DNA of 64,000 bases from the NCBI GenBank assembly GCA_003220265.1, contig QHRW01000123.1, positions 1 to 64,000 of the forward strand. Reading direction: 5' to 3'. The stretch comes from Candidatus Rokuibacteriota bacterium (GTDB lineage Bacteria; Methylomirabilota; Methylomirabilia; Rokubacteriales; CSP1-6). Below the pieces are notes generated by a model, which worked only from the letters and a program-made list of their open reading frames with translations, was not told the origin of the DNA and made no database searches. Below are positions 34,454 to 42,973 of this stretch, one piece after another; positions within the stretch are counted from its first letter, which is position 1; the number at the start of each line of letters is the position of its first letter. A program made the position numbers and the translations under genes.

Positions 34454-35599
34454 TCATCCCCAGAGCCGCGTGCTCGCCAGCCGCGCGCCCTCGACCAGGG
34501 CGGCCAGCTTGGCCCACACGATGCTCGCGTGGATCTCCGTGGAGCCGGCGAAGCTGGCGAAGCCGCAATCGGCGCCCGCGATGATGCGCTCGCGGCCGAC
34601 CACGGAGGCGAAGCGCGCGATGCGCTCGGCCACCAGCTCGGGATGCTCCACGAGCACGGTGGATTGCGTGATCACGCCGGGGATGAGCACGGCGTCGTCC
34701 GGCAGCTTCAGGTCCTGCCACACGCGCCACTCGTGCTCGTGGCGCGGGTTGGCCGCCTCGAAGGAGTAGGCGCCCGCCTTGACGCGCAGGATCAGGTCCA
34801 CGACGTCCTTCAACTCCATGTCGTGCACGCGCGGGCCCATGTTGATCGAGTAGCAGGTGTGGAAGCGCACGCGGTCGCGCGGGATGTCGCGCAGCGCGTG
34901 GTTGAGCGCCTCCACGCGCACGGCGGCCCACCGACGGCATTCCTCCACCGTCGAGTCGCGGCGGAGGATGTAGTACGTCACCAGGCGCGGGTCGTCGATC
35001 TGCAGCAGGAAGCCGGCGTTGACGATGGCCATGTACTCCGCGCGCATCGCCTCGGCAATCGCGAAGAGGTAGTCCTCGTCGGTCTTGTAGTGGAGATTCG
35101 CCTGCCGGCCTTCGACGTTCGACGGGGCGATCGCCGGGATGAACGCTTCCTCCACCGACGAGCCCGCCAGCGCCGTGCGGAGGTTGTCGATGTCGCGCTG
35201 CACCTGGGCCTGGCCGCGGTAGGCGATGGGACCCGTGCAGCAGTAGCGCGTGGCGGCGGCGTTGGGGCTCTGGCGGACGCTGGGCTCGTAGAAGTCGGGA
35301 AACGCGGCGACCTCTTTCGAGTCGGCCCACGGCAGCGCGCCGGGCTCGCGACTCGGCTCGAAGCCCGTCAGCCGGTCGGCGACGTACGTGATGAAGCTCG
35401 GCTTGCTCATCTCGCCGTCGGTCACGACGTCGAGGCCGGTCTCGACCTGGCGGCGAACGGCCTCGACGACGGCGGCGTGCACGCGGGCCTCCCAGGCGTG
35501 CTCGTCGCGCGGCGTCCGCTGCATCAGCTCGAGGAGATCGGTGGGCCGCGGCAGGCTGCCGGCGTGCGTGGTGAGGATCCGGTGTTCGCTGCGCTTCAT
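34454..35599 (-). CDS. Cobalamin-independent methionine synthase (MetE C-terminal domain)-like protein
   Basis: 381 residues, single UROD/MetE-type barrel. THAGSLPRP at the N-terminus is typical of stand-alone MetE-like proteins. Zinc-ligand candidates are His and Cys in RFHTCYSINMG and the distal Cys in AGADCGFASF. Such stand-alone proteins transfer methyl groups from varied donors to thiols; true methionine synthesis is not assured because the folate-binding N-terminal half is absent. The ATG at 35599 overlaps the aldolase gene stop (ATGA), so it is co-translated with it. Confidence 0.82.
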   Translation of the reverse strand: MKRSEHRILTTHAGSLPRPTDLLELMQRTPRDEHAWEARVHAAVVEAVRRQVETGLDVVTDGEMSKPSFITYVADRLTGFEPSREPGALPWADSKEVAAFPDFYEPSVRQSPNAAATRYCCTGPIAYRGQAQVQRDIDNLRTALAGSSVEEAFIPAIAPSNVEGRQANLHYKTDEDYLFAIAEAMRAEYMAIVNAGFLLQIDDPRLVTYYILRRDSTVEECRRWAAVRVEALNHALRDIPRDRVRFHTCYSINMGPRVHDMELKDVVDLILRVKAGAYSFEAANPRHEHEWRVWQDLKLPDDAVLIPGVITQSTVLVEHPELVAERIARFASVVGRERIIAGADCGFASFAGSTEIHASIVWAKLAALVEGARLASTRLWG

Positions 35600-36372
35600 C
35601 GGGCGCGCCGCACCTCGTCCGCGATCGCCGCGTAGCCGGCGCGCAGCACGGCGGCGTCGGACGAGTAGTTGATGATCGTCGCGCCCACCGCGATCATCTC
35701 GCGGACGCCTTCGAGACTGTCGGTCAGCATCGCCACCTGCTTGCCGTGCTTGCGCGCGGCCTCCGCGAGACGGCCGCGATACTCGGCCAGCACCGGCTTC
35801 TGCGAGGGCGTGCCCAGCACGCCGAGGTTCTGGGCGAGATCGGTGGGCCCGATTGTCAGCGCGTCGATGCCGGGGACGGAGGCGATGGCGTCGAGCCGGT
35901 CGAAGGCGTCCTTCGTCTCCAGCATGGCGGTCACGTGGACGCGCGCGTTGGCGAGCGCCATGTGCTCCGCCGGCGGCCGTGCGACGTAGCCCGTGTGCGG
36001 GCCGAAGCCGTACATCCCGCGCTCGCCGAGCGGCTGGTAGTGCGCCGCCGCCGCCACCGCGGCGGCCTGCTCGGGCGTGTCCACCTGGGGCACGTGCAGG
36101 TTCCAGACGCCGGCGTCGAGCAGCCGCGTGATCCACTCGCGGTTGCCCTCGGGCGGGCGCACGACCAGCGGGAAGTTCAGCGCGCGGGCCAGCGTGGCCA
36201 TGTCGGCCACGGTCTCCATGGAGAAGGGCGAGTGCTCCATGTCCACGCGGGCGAAATCGAGGCCGGCGGCCTGCAGCAGCGTCAGCACGGAGGGTGTGCG
36301 AATCATCGTGATCCAGGTGCCGAGCTGGACGTCGCCGCGCTCGGCGCGGGTGCGATAGGCGTTGTCGTTCAT
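35596..36372 (-). CDS. HpcH/HpaI family aldolase/citrate lyase
   Basis: 258 residues, class II pyruvate-dependent aldolase barrel. Motifs are GTWITMIRTPSVL, FARVDMEHSPFSMETV, VVRPPEGNREW, METAL-site Glu in MLETKDAFDRLD and Asp in TIGPTDLAQNLG. It would cleave 2-keto-4-hydroxy acids into pyruvate (or a related keto acid) and an aldehyde. There is no Shine-Dalgarno; TATAGT lies 6 nt before the ATG (36379-36384, minus strand). It diverges from an alcohol dehydrogenase gene that could act on the aldehyde product. Confidence 0.87.
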   Translation of the reverse strand: MNDNAYRTRAERGDVQLGTWITMIRTPSVLTLLQAAGLDFARVDMEHSPFSMETVADMATLARALNFPLVVRPPEGNREWITRLLDAGVWNLHVPQVDTPEQAAAVAAAAHYQPLGERGMYGFGPHTGYVARPPAEHMALANARVHVTAMLETKDAFDRLDAIASVPGIDALTIGPTDLAQNLGVLGTPSQKPVLAEYRGRLAEAARKHGKQVAMLTDSLEGVREMIAVGATIINYSSDAAVLRAGYAAIADEVRRAR

Positions 36373-36378
36373 GTCGGG

Positions 36379-36405
36379 ACTATACTCCTGAGGCCAGCAA
36401 GGAGG
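36379..36405. promoter_or_regulatory. Divergent -10 elements and ribosome site between aldolase and alcohol dehydrogenase
   Basis: ACTATACT (36379-36386) gives TATAGT toward the aldolase (minus) and TATACT (36381-36386) toward the dehydrogenase (plus). The arrangement is the same as that found at 2163-2170. The plus-strand gene then has AAGGAGG (36399-36405), while the minus-strand gene has no ribosome site. No convincing -35 on either strand. Confidence 0.4.
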
Positions 36406-36414
36406 ATTGAAGCC

Positions 36415-37533
36415 ATGCCCAAGGGATTGACCGCGGTGCTGAACCAGCCCGGGCACCCGCTCGAGCTCGAGACGCTGCCGACGCCGGAGGTGGAGCCGGG
36501 CGGGATGCTGATCAAGAACACGGCGGCGGCCATCTGCGGCTCCGACCTGCACTACTGGCGCAACGACGGCAACTATTCGGGCCCCGACCTGCGCCGCGTG
36601 CCCGGCCACGAGTTCACGGGCGTGGTGCACACGCTCGGCAAGGGCGTCAGCACCGACTCGCTGCGCCGGCCGCTCAAGGAAGGTGATCGCGTGGCCTTCC
36701 CGTTCTTCAACCCGTGCAACCGGTGCTACTGGTGCGTGCGCGGCGAGCATCACGCCTGCCCGCATCGCCACCGCAAGAGCATGCAGTTCACGCTGAAGGA
36801 ATATCCGTACTGCGACGGCGGCTACGCGCAGTACTACTATCTGCCGCCCGGCCACTACGCCTTCAAGGTGCCGGACGTGCTGCCCGACGAGGCGATCCCG
36901 CCGGTGAACTGCGCCCTCTGCCAGGTGCTGCACGGCCTCGAGTACGCCGACATGAAGTTCGGCGACGTCGTGGTCATCCAGGGCGCGGGCGGCCTCGGCA
37001 TCTACGCGGCCGCCGTCGCCGCCGAGAAGGGCGCCTCCAGGGTCATCTCCATCGACAAGCAGACCGTGCGGCTCGACCTCGCGCGCCAGTGCGGTGCCAC
37101 CGACGTCATCGACATGAACGAGCTGACCACGCCCGAGGCCCGCGTGCAGCGCGTGAAGGACCTCACCGACGGGCGCGGCGCCGACGTCGTGGTCGAGGTG
37201 GTGGGCATCGCCGCGGCCACCGTCGAGGGGCTCGACATGGTGCGCTTCAACGGTAAGTTCGTCGACATCGGCAACATCGTGCCTCAGCCGGTGTCGTTCC
37301 CCGCCACCAAGGTCATCACGCAGCAGATCCACTGGACCGGCCTCATGCACTACAACCCCTGGATCATGCCGGTGGCGCTCGACTTCCTCGTGCGCACCAA
37401 GGACCGCTATCCGCTCTCCAAGGTCGTCTCCCACAGCTTCCCGCTCTCCGAGGTGAACGCGGCGTTCCGGTTCGCGGAGTGGCAGGGCAAGAACACCGGC
37501 ACGGCGGCCACGCGGGTGATCCTCAAGCCGTAA
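36415..37533 (+). CDS. Zinc-dependent alcohol dehydrogenase (MDR family)
   Basis: 372 residues. The GroES-like domain has the catalytic zinc ligand Cys in AAICGSDLHYW, GHE in VPGHEFTGVV, and the structural zinc cysteines in CNRCYWCVRGEHHAC. The Rossmann domain has GAGGLGIYAAAVA, with an Asp in ISIDKQT that favours NAD. AAGGAGG is 9 nt before the ATG. Divergent from the HpcH aldolase, suggesting oxidation of an aldol-cleavage product. A hairpin 44 bp after the stop may terminate transcription. Confidence 0.88.
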   Translation: MPKGLTAVLNQPGHPLELETLPTPEVEPGGMLIKNTAAAICGSDLHYWRNDGNYSGPDLRRVPGHEFTGVVHTLGKGVSTDSLRRPLKEGDRVAFPFFNPCNRCYWCVRGEHHACPHRHRKSMQFTLKEYPYCDGGYAQYYYLPPGHYAFKVPDVLPDEAIPPVNCALCQVLHGLEYADMKFGDVVVIQGAGGLGIYAAAVAAEKGASRVISIDKQTVRLDLARQCGATDVIDMNELTTPEARVQRVKDLTDGRGADVVVEVVGIAAATVEGLDMVRFNGKFVDIGNIVPQPVSFPATKVITQQIHWTGLMHYNPWIMPVALDFLVRTKDRYPLSKVVSHSFPLSEVNAAFRFAEWQGKNTGTAATRVILKP

Positions 37534-37576
37534 GCGGTCCATGACGATCTGACGCCCGGCGGCATTGCCGACCTGA

Positions 37577-37593
37577 CCCGGCAATCTGCCGGG
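37577..37593 (+). terminator. Candidate terminator hairpin after alcohol dehydrogenase
   Basis: CCCGGCA (37577-37583), loop ATC, TGCCGGG (37587-37593): a perfect 7-bp stem followed by the pyrimidine-rich stretch CTTCCTATCCTGTT. The U tract is imperfect, so efficiency is uncertain. It is one of very few terminator-like structures in the window. Confidence 0.4.
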
Positions 37594-37629
37594 CGCTTCC
37601 TATCCTGTTGATCTTTCTCACCACGAGGC

Positions 37630-39126
37630 ATGGCATCCTGGCTGCTTGTGCTCCGCCCGATGCTCTCTTCGCTGCAGGTCCTGCGCATCTGGGTCGTCCT
37701 CGCGGTGGCCGTCGGGTCGTTCCTCGCTCAGCGAGAGGTGTCGCGCATGGACCCGACATTCTTTCGACTGTCCGTCCCCGGCGCGCGGGGGCTCGTGCAG
37801 TACCTGGCCGGCAACTACGACGCCGCGGCCCAGTCATACCGCGAGCACTGGCGTGCCGCGATCAACAACGGCGCCACCACCGGGGACCAGGGCAGCGACT
37901 TGATCCTCGGTGGCGACCTGGCCGCGGCGGAGCGGTTGGCCCAGGAGCAGATCGCGCGGGCGCCCGGATCGATCTCCGCGACGCTCCTGCTGGCCGAGGT
38001 CGCGCTCGAGCGCGACGTGCCGGCGATGGCCGCGCGGCTCGCGGCCCAGGCGCTTGCCGCGGCGCCCGACAACGTCGACGCCGAGATCGTGCTGGCCGTC
38101 GCGCGGGGCCGCGAAGGCGCGGCTTCCGAGGCGATCGCCGCGCTCAATCGCGCGCTGCGCGCCAACCGGGTTGGTGCGCGCCTCGTCACCTTCTATCACC
38201 TGATCGCCACCGTCGGGACGCTGGCGGCGAAGCCAGAGCCCACGCGTCCGCTGTGTCTCCTCGCCCACTACCACCTCTACCTGCGGGTGCTCGATCACTC
38301 GCAGGCCCGCCCGGCCGCGCGCTATGCCCGCAAAGCCATCGCCGCCGGCGACCGGTTGGCCGACGCGTACGTGACCCTCGGGATCCTGCACGACAAGGCG
38401 GGGCGTCCGGACGAGGCGCTGGCGGCGTTCGAGGCGGCGCGCCAGGCCGATCCGCGTCACGCCGAGGCGCACCGGTGGGCAGCCGTGCTGTACGGGCAGC
38501 GGGGCGACCTCCTGAACGAGTACCGCGCGATCACGATGGCGCTCCAGGCCTCGGGCGACGCGTTCTATGCGGATCACTTCTTCGAGGTCTCCGTGAACAA
38601 GATCGGCGATCCCGTGCGCGCGGCCACCTTGCTGGAGCCTCTGCTGGCGCGCGCGCCGAAGGACGTGCGCCTGCATGAGCAGCTCGGCCGAGTGTGGGCG
38701 CTCCTGGGGAACGAGACGCGGGCGCTGGATCACTACCGGCAAGCCGCCCTCCTGGCGCCCGGGAATCCCGAGATCCAGAATGCCATGGGCTGGGCGCTGA
38801 GCCGCCTCCGCCGACCGGACGACGCCGTGGCCGCACTCCTGCGTGCCGCGGAACTGGCGCCGCGCTGGGCCGAGCCCCATCGGCGCCTGGCCTCGATCCA
38901 TTACATGAACAATCGCTATCCCCAGGCCATCGCCGAGGCCGAGGCCGCGCGGCGGCTGGGTGACCAGGACCTGCATCTACACAGCCTGCTCTGCAGCCTC
39001 TATCACGACGAGGTCGACCTCCCGCGCGCCGAGACGTGTGTGCGCGATCTCCTGGCCCGGGACCCGAGCAACATCGCCGGCCTCGCGCTCGTGCCGAAGA
39101 TCAGGCACGAAGCGGGGCTTCGCTGA
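37630..39126 (+). CDS. Membrane-anchored TPR protein
   Basis: 498 residues. One hydrophobic segment near the N-terminus (about 18-34, LRIWVVLAVAVGSFLA) anchors a large domain of tandem tetratricopeptide repeats. Examples are AYVTLGILHDKAGRPDEAL, RLHEQLGRVWALLGNETRAL, and IQNAMGWALSRLRRPDDAV. TPRs bind protein partners; none is identifiable here. It is followed 2 bp later by another membrane TPR gene, and the two probably act in one complex, perhaps in envelope assembly or export. Start chosen at the ATG at 37630; the ribosome site is weak. Confidence 0.75.
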   Translation: MASWLLVLRPMLSSLQVLRIWVVLAVAVGSFLAQREVSRMDPTFFRLSVPGARGLVQYLAGNYDAAAQSYREHWRAAINNGATTGDQGSDLILGGDLAAAERLAQEQIARAPGSISATLLLAEVALERDVPAMAARLAAQALAAAPDNVDAEIVLAVARGREGAASEAIAALNRALRANRVGARLVTFYHLIATVGTLAAKPEPTRPLCLLAHYHLYLRVLDHSQARPAARYARKAIAAGDRLADAYVTLGILHDKAGRPDEALAAFEAARQADPRHAEAHRWAAVLYGQRGDLLNEYRAITMALQASGDAFYADHFFEVSVNKIGDPVRAATLLEPLLARAPKDVRLHEQLGRVWALLGNETRALDHYRQAALLAPGNPEIQNAMGWALSRLRRPDDAVAALLRAAELAPRWAEPHRRLASIHYMNNRYPQAIAEAEAARRLGDQDLHLHSLLCSLYHDEVDLPRAETCVRDLLARDPSNIAGLALVPKIRHEAGLR

Positions 39127-39128
39127 CG

Positions 39129-40370
39129 ATGATCCGTGCCACCTTCGGGCTCCTGTGGAGCGCCTGGGGCGGGCACGCCGCGCTCGTGGCCGCCGTGTTG
39201 CTGGCGCTGCAGGTCCACGCGGTCTATCGCGTGCCGGCCGTGGTCTTCGTCACGCTGCTCCCGTGGCTCGGCGTCGTCATCACGGTCACGACGATCCTCA
39301 TGCTGACGGTGAAGCTGCTGCCGAAACCGTCCCGCCGCCGGGTTCGCGGGGTGCCGGGCCGCGTCGAGCGCCGCATCGTCTGGCTCGTGGGGATCATCGT
39401 GGCCGCGGTGCTGGCGGCCGCGTTCACCGGCCGGATTTCGCCCGTCGCCGCCTTCTTCGGGATCGGCCTGGCGGCGGCGATGGTCACCGTGGTGGCCATC
39501 ACCGGCCGCCTCTTCGCGGAGGGCAGCGTGGCGTTCGCGGTTCACGGGCTGTATCGCACGGCGCTCGTCGGCATCGGGGTCTTCTTGCTGTGGACCGCCG
39601 TCGTGCTCGTCAACGGGGCGCTGGATCGGTCGCCCGCGGAAGAACGCTCCTCGGAAGTCCTGAGCGTCGTCACCGCCGCCATCGATCCTGGTGTCGGCAC
39701 CGTGATTCCTCACGCGCACGTGGATCTCAGCTCGTGGCGGACGAGCGGCGGCATCGAACGTCTGGTCCTGTCCGCCCGTGAGCGGCAGCGGACCTGGGTC
39801 GGCCAGCCGGTGAGCGTGACCGTGCGCGGCGGGTTTCTCAACATTCCCTGGGTGGCGACGGTCAACATGGACGAGGCGCGCCACCTGAAACAGGTGCTGG
39901 GCGTGTCGCCCCACGCCTCCCACGCCCTGCAGCGGCTCATCGAGATCCACGTCGAGCGACGCCAGTGGGACGAGGCGCTCGAGCTCACGCGCCGGTATGC
40001 CGCCGTCTATCCCGACGACGTCGCCGTCATCGAGTACGCGGCCGGCTATCTCGGCATCGCGGGGCGCTACCGCGATCAGGTCGAGCTCATCGAGGGACTC
40101 GTCGCGCGCAGCCCGGACTACAAGGCGCTGTCCATGCTGGGTTTCGCCCTCGATCGGAACGGGGATCACGAGCGGGCGATCGAGGTGCTGAAGCGAGCGG
40201 TCAAGCTTCGTCCCGACGGCTTCCTGGCGCTGCACTACCTCGGCGAGGCCTACCAGGCGCTGGAGCGCCGCGAGGAGGCCATCGCCGCCTACGAGGCCGA
40301 GCTGCGCGTCCGGCCGCAGAGCCTGGAAGTGCAGCGCCGCGTGCGCGCGCTCCGCAACGCCGGCAGCTAG
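39129..40370 (+). CDS. Polytopic membrane protein with C-terminal TPR domain
   Basis: 413 residues. About five hydrophobic helices occupy residues 14-161 (for example VVFVTLLPWLGVVITVTTIL and TALVGIGVFLLWTAVVLVNG). After a ~120-residue linker come TPR units (SHALQRLIEIHVERRQWDEAL, ALSMLGFALDRNGDHERAI, ALHYLGEAYQALERREEAI). It starts 2 bp after the preceding TPR gene. The TAG stop shares CTAG with the convergent esterase gene. No named family recognised. Confidence 0.72.
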   Translation: MIRATFGLLWSAWGGHAALVAAVLLALQVHAVYRVPAVVFVTLLPWLGVVITVTTILMLTVKLLPKPSRRRVRGVPGRVERRIVWLVGIIVAAVLAAAFTGRISPVAAFFGIGLAAAMVTVVAITGRLFAEGSVAFAVHGLYRTALVGIGVFLLWTAVVLVNGALDRSPAEERSSEVLSVVTAAIDPGVGTVIPHAHVDLSSWRTSGGIERLVLSARERQRTWVGQPVSVTVRGGFLNIPWVATVNMDEARHLKQVLGVSPHASHALQRLIEIHVERRQWDEALELTRRYAAVYPDDVAVIEYAAGYLGIAGRYRDQVELIEGLVARSPDYKALSMLGFALDRNGDHERAIEVLKRAVKLRPDGFLALHYLGEAYQALERREEAIAAYEAELRVRPQSLEVQRRVRALRNAGS

Positions 40371-41464
40371 GCCAGCAGCCAGTCGAGGATCCTGGGGTTC
40401 TCGTCCCGCGGGTAGGTGTGGGAGAGGTCGTCGAGCTCGCGATAGACCACCCGCGCGCCGGCCTTCAGCAGGAGATCGCGGCCGAGGCGCGCGGTGGCGA
40501 CGGGGAACATCCAGTCGAGCGCGCCGTGCACGTGGTAGACGGGACGCTCGCGCAGACGCTCCAGCCCGCCGTCAGCCACGACCATCGGATGGACGACGCC
40601 GCAGAGAAGCGCGAGATGGGTGAACGGCGTGCCCTCGCGCGCGCCGACTCGTAGCGCGTACGTCGCCCCGTCGGACATCCCCGTGACCAGCATCCGCGTG
40701 CGATCCACCGGATAGCGCGTGGCCACGTGCTCGACGATCTGCAGCAGCGGCTCGCCGTCCACGTCCTCGCCCATCAGCGACCACGTGCGGTCGAGCGAGG
40801 TCGGCGCCAGCACGAGCGCGCCGCGCGAGCGGGCGTCGCGCAGCCAGCTCCAGAGGAAATCGCGGCCGTGGCCGTGGCCACCGTGGAGCGCCACCACCAG
40901 CGGCAGCGGCGTCCGCCCGTCCCACGTCTCCGGCACGTAGAGCGAGCAGCCGCCTCGCTCGTCGCGCTCGTTGTCGGCGTGCAGCACGCCGACGCGGCTG
41001 TCTCCATCCCGCATCGCGCCCTCGCGCAGGCGCTCGACCAGCGCGTCGTCGAAGCGGCGATCGGGCTCGAGGAACCAGCGGCTCACCGCGTCCACCACCG
41101 GCGCCACCGGGTAGAGCGCCTCCTGGATGCGCGCGAAGCGGCGCAGCGCGCGGTAGAGATCGAAGGGATCGCCGCCGGCGCGTGCCGCCGCCACGAAGGC
41201 GGCCACCAGCTCGAGCGTCTGGCCGGCCACCTGGACGACCCGCTCGCGCAGGAACTCGAGCTCTTCCTCGCCGAGCTCGCCCTCCAGCGCGCGGAGGGGC
41301 GTCTCCAGCGACGGCGCGCACGGCGCCAGCGCGTCGGCGAGCCGCCCGGCCACGGCGGGATCGAGATGGCGCTGCACCCACGTGACGCGCTCGAGCGTGG
41401 ACAAGAGCGGCGGCAGCACGGCCTCGATGGCGGCGATCAGGGGACGCTCGGGCCGGTCGGACAC
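40367..41464 (-). CDS. Alpha/beta-hydrolase (esterase/PHB-depolymerase-like)
   Basis: 365 residues from GTG 41464. The N-terminal ~155 residues are helical and of unknown role. The rest is a serine-hydrolase core with oxyanion segment VVALHGGHGHGRDF, nucleophile GMSDG, acid Asp in VHGALDWMFP and His in DDLSHTYPRDEN. It is last in the minus-strand operon 46180-40367, 43 bp after a small hypothetical gene, and probably hydrolyses an ester or lactone intermediate. The stop is shared via CTAG with the convergent TPR gene. Confidence 0.8.
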   Translation of the reverse strand: MSDRPERPLIAAIEAVLPPLLSTLERVTWVQRHLDPAVAGRLADALAPCAPSLETPLRALEGELGEEELEFLRERVVQVAGQTLELVAAFVAAARAGGDPFDLYRALRRFARIQEALYPVAPVVDAVSRWFLEPDRRFDDALVERLREGAMRDGDSRVGVLHADNERDERGGCSLYVPETWDGRTPLPLVVALHGGHGHGRDFLWSWLRDARSRGALVLAPTSLDRTWSLMGEDVDGEPLLQIVEHVATRYPVDRTRMLVTGMSDGATYALRVGAREGTPFTHLALLCGVVHPMVVADGGLERLRERPVYHVHGALDWMFPVATARLGRDLLLKAGARVVYRELDDLSHTYPRDENPRILDWLLA

Positions 41465-41507
41465 GGCCCTCAGGATACGCTCTCGCGCTGCAGCGGACGA
41501 ACGCGGG

Positions 41508-41810
41508 TCAGCCGCCCGCCGCCACCAGCGCGCGCCGGACGCTGTCGCGCGCGCGGGCGCACACCCCGGCGCTCTCGTCATGCGACGCGGTGAGCTGATC
41601 GCACAGGCGGCCGAAGTAGTCGAGCAGCGCGCGCGCTTCCGCGACCGTGCAGCGCACGACGCGCACGGGGTTGGCGCCCGCGGTCCATTCGGCGTGCTCG
41701 AGCATGGCGCGGGCGGCGGGATGGAGCGAGGCGATCTCGGGCGCGGGTGGCTTCAACGCGAGCTCGTACGCTTTGTCGTCGAGCACGATGCGGACCGTGG
41801 TGCCTGCCAT
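41508..41810 (-). CDS. Small hypothetical protein
   Basis: 100 residues from ATG 41810; a GTG at 41837 would add nine. Sequence starts with a beta-rich stretch (AGTTVRIVLDDKAYELALKP), then helices (AEARALLDYFGRLCDQL). No motif or family is recognised, and there are no membrane segments. It lies between the Ldh-type dehydrogenase and esterase genes on the same strand, so it is probably part of that operon. The 75-bp gap upstream carries a partial copy of the hairpin repeat. Confidence 0.6.
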   Translation of the reverse strand: MAGTTVRIVLDDKAYELALKPPAPEIASLHPAARAMLEHAEWTAGANPVRVVRCTVAEARALLDYFGRLCDQLTASHDESAGVCARARDSVRRALVAAGG

Positions 41811-41863
41811 GAGCGTCGTCGGGCTCAACGTAGTCACACTCTGCGCGGGATCAAAGAGAAACG

Positions 41864-41885
41864 ATGGGGGGCCCCCGAATGGGGG
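41864..41885. repeat. Partial copy (C) of the hairpin-2 half of the intergenic repeat
   Basis: TGGGGGGCCCCC followed by GAATGGGGG closely matches 715-733 of copy A (one gap). Only the hairpin-2 half is present, beginning directly at the stop codon of the Ldh-type gene. It can form a short C5/G5 hairpin (41872-41876 with 41881-41885). Confidence 0.45.
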
Positions 41886-42971
41886 TCAGCGCGCCAGAAC
41901 GAAGGGCACGCCGGCGCTGGCGGCGACGGCGCGGAGCTGCACGAGCAGATCGTCGGGCACGGGCACGCCGTCGCGCAGCCGCTCGGCGCGCGTGGCCATC
42001 TCGGGATCGCCGGCCACGAGCACCGGCTGCGCGGGATCGGCCCGCTTGGCTGCGTGCAGCGTGTCGATCACCTGGTCGAGGTCGGCCTCGAACTCGCCCG
42101 CGCCGCGAAACGCGCGCGGATCGAGCGCCATGAAGAAGTGGCCGAGATTGTGCGGGTCGCTCGGCTTCTGCGTCCTGTTGCGCAGCGGCGAGAACGACGC
42201 GCCGGCCAGCACGCCGCCGAGGATGTGGACCATCACCGCCAGCCCGTAGCCCTTGTGACCGCCCGCCTCCTTCGGTCCGCCGAGCGGCGTGATGCCGCCC
42301 TCGGGCCGCTCGAAGACGTACTTGAACGCTTCCTCCGGGTCCGTCACCGGCTGGCCCTTGTCGTCCACGACCCAGCCGGGCGGCAGCGGCTCGTGGTTCA
42401 GCTTGTAGACCTTCACCTTGCCGGCGGCCACGGTCGTCGTCGCCATGTCGAGCTGGAACGGGGGATTGCGCCTGGCCGGCGCCGCGAACGCGAGCGGGTT
42501 GGTGCCCATCACCGGCTCGGCGGCGAACGTCGGCACCATCGACACGCCGCGGGTGGCGGACGTCACCATGCCGATCACGCCGCGCTCGGCCGCGATGCGT
42601 GAATAGCAGCCGGCCGCGCCGAAGTGGTGCGAGTTCACCACCGACACCACGGCCACCGCGCTCTCGCGGCATTTGTCCACGGCGAGGTTCATCGCGTGCA
42701 CGGCCACCGGGTGGCCGAGCGAGGCGTCGGCGTCGATGAGCGCCATCGACGGCCCCTCGCGCAGCGTCTTGAACTGCGGGCGCATGTTGAGCCGGCCGGC
42801 GCGGAGCTCGCGGTCGTAGGTCGGCAGCATCGAGATGCCGTGCGAGTCCACGCCGCGCAGGTCGGTCTCCAGCATCATGTCGGCCGTGGTGGCGGCGTGG
42901 GCCTCGCCCATGCCCCACGCGCGGAGCACCGAGACGAGCTGCTCGCGGATCAGCGGTGCGGCGACGCGCAC
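41886..42971 (-). CDS. Ldh family (malate/L-lactate-type) NAD(P)H oxidoreductase
   Basis: 361 residues from GTG 42971, 2 bp after the LLM gene stop. The Ldh_2 family fold is indicated by DLRGVDSHGISML, VVSVVNSHHFGAAGCY, FAAEPVMGTNPLAFAAPAR, LDMATTTVAAGKV and GGHKGYGLAVMVHIL. Members reduce 2-keto acids or cyclic imino acids (malate, ureidoglycolate, 2,3-diketogulonate, piperideine-2-carboxylate). The operon context (LLM enzyme, hydrolases, cyclic-amide-type amidohydrolase) hints at a 2-hydroxy or amino acid intermediate. Specific substrate unknown. Confidence 0.87.
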   Translation of the reverse strand: MRVAAPLIREQLVSVLRAWGMGEAHAATTADMMLETDLRGVDSHGISMLPTYDRELRAGRLNMRPQFKTLREGPSMALIDADASLGHPVAVHAMNLAVDKCRESAVAVVSVVNSHHFGAAGCYSRIAAERGVIGMVTSATRGVSMVPTFAAEPVMGTNPLAFAAPARRNPPFQLDMATTTVAAGKVKVYKLNHEPLPPGWVVDDKGQPVTDPEEAFKYVFERPEGGITPLGGPKEAGGHKGYGLAVMVHILGGVLAGASFSPLRNRTQKPSDPHNLGHFFMALDPRAFRGAGEFEADLDQVIDTLHAAKRADPAQPVLVAGDPEMATRAERLRDGVPVPDDLLVQLRAVAASAGVPFVLAR

Positions 42972-42973
42972 GG

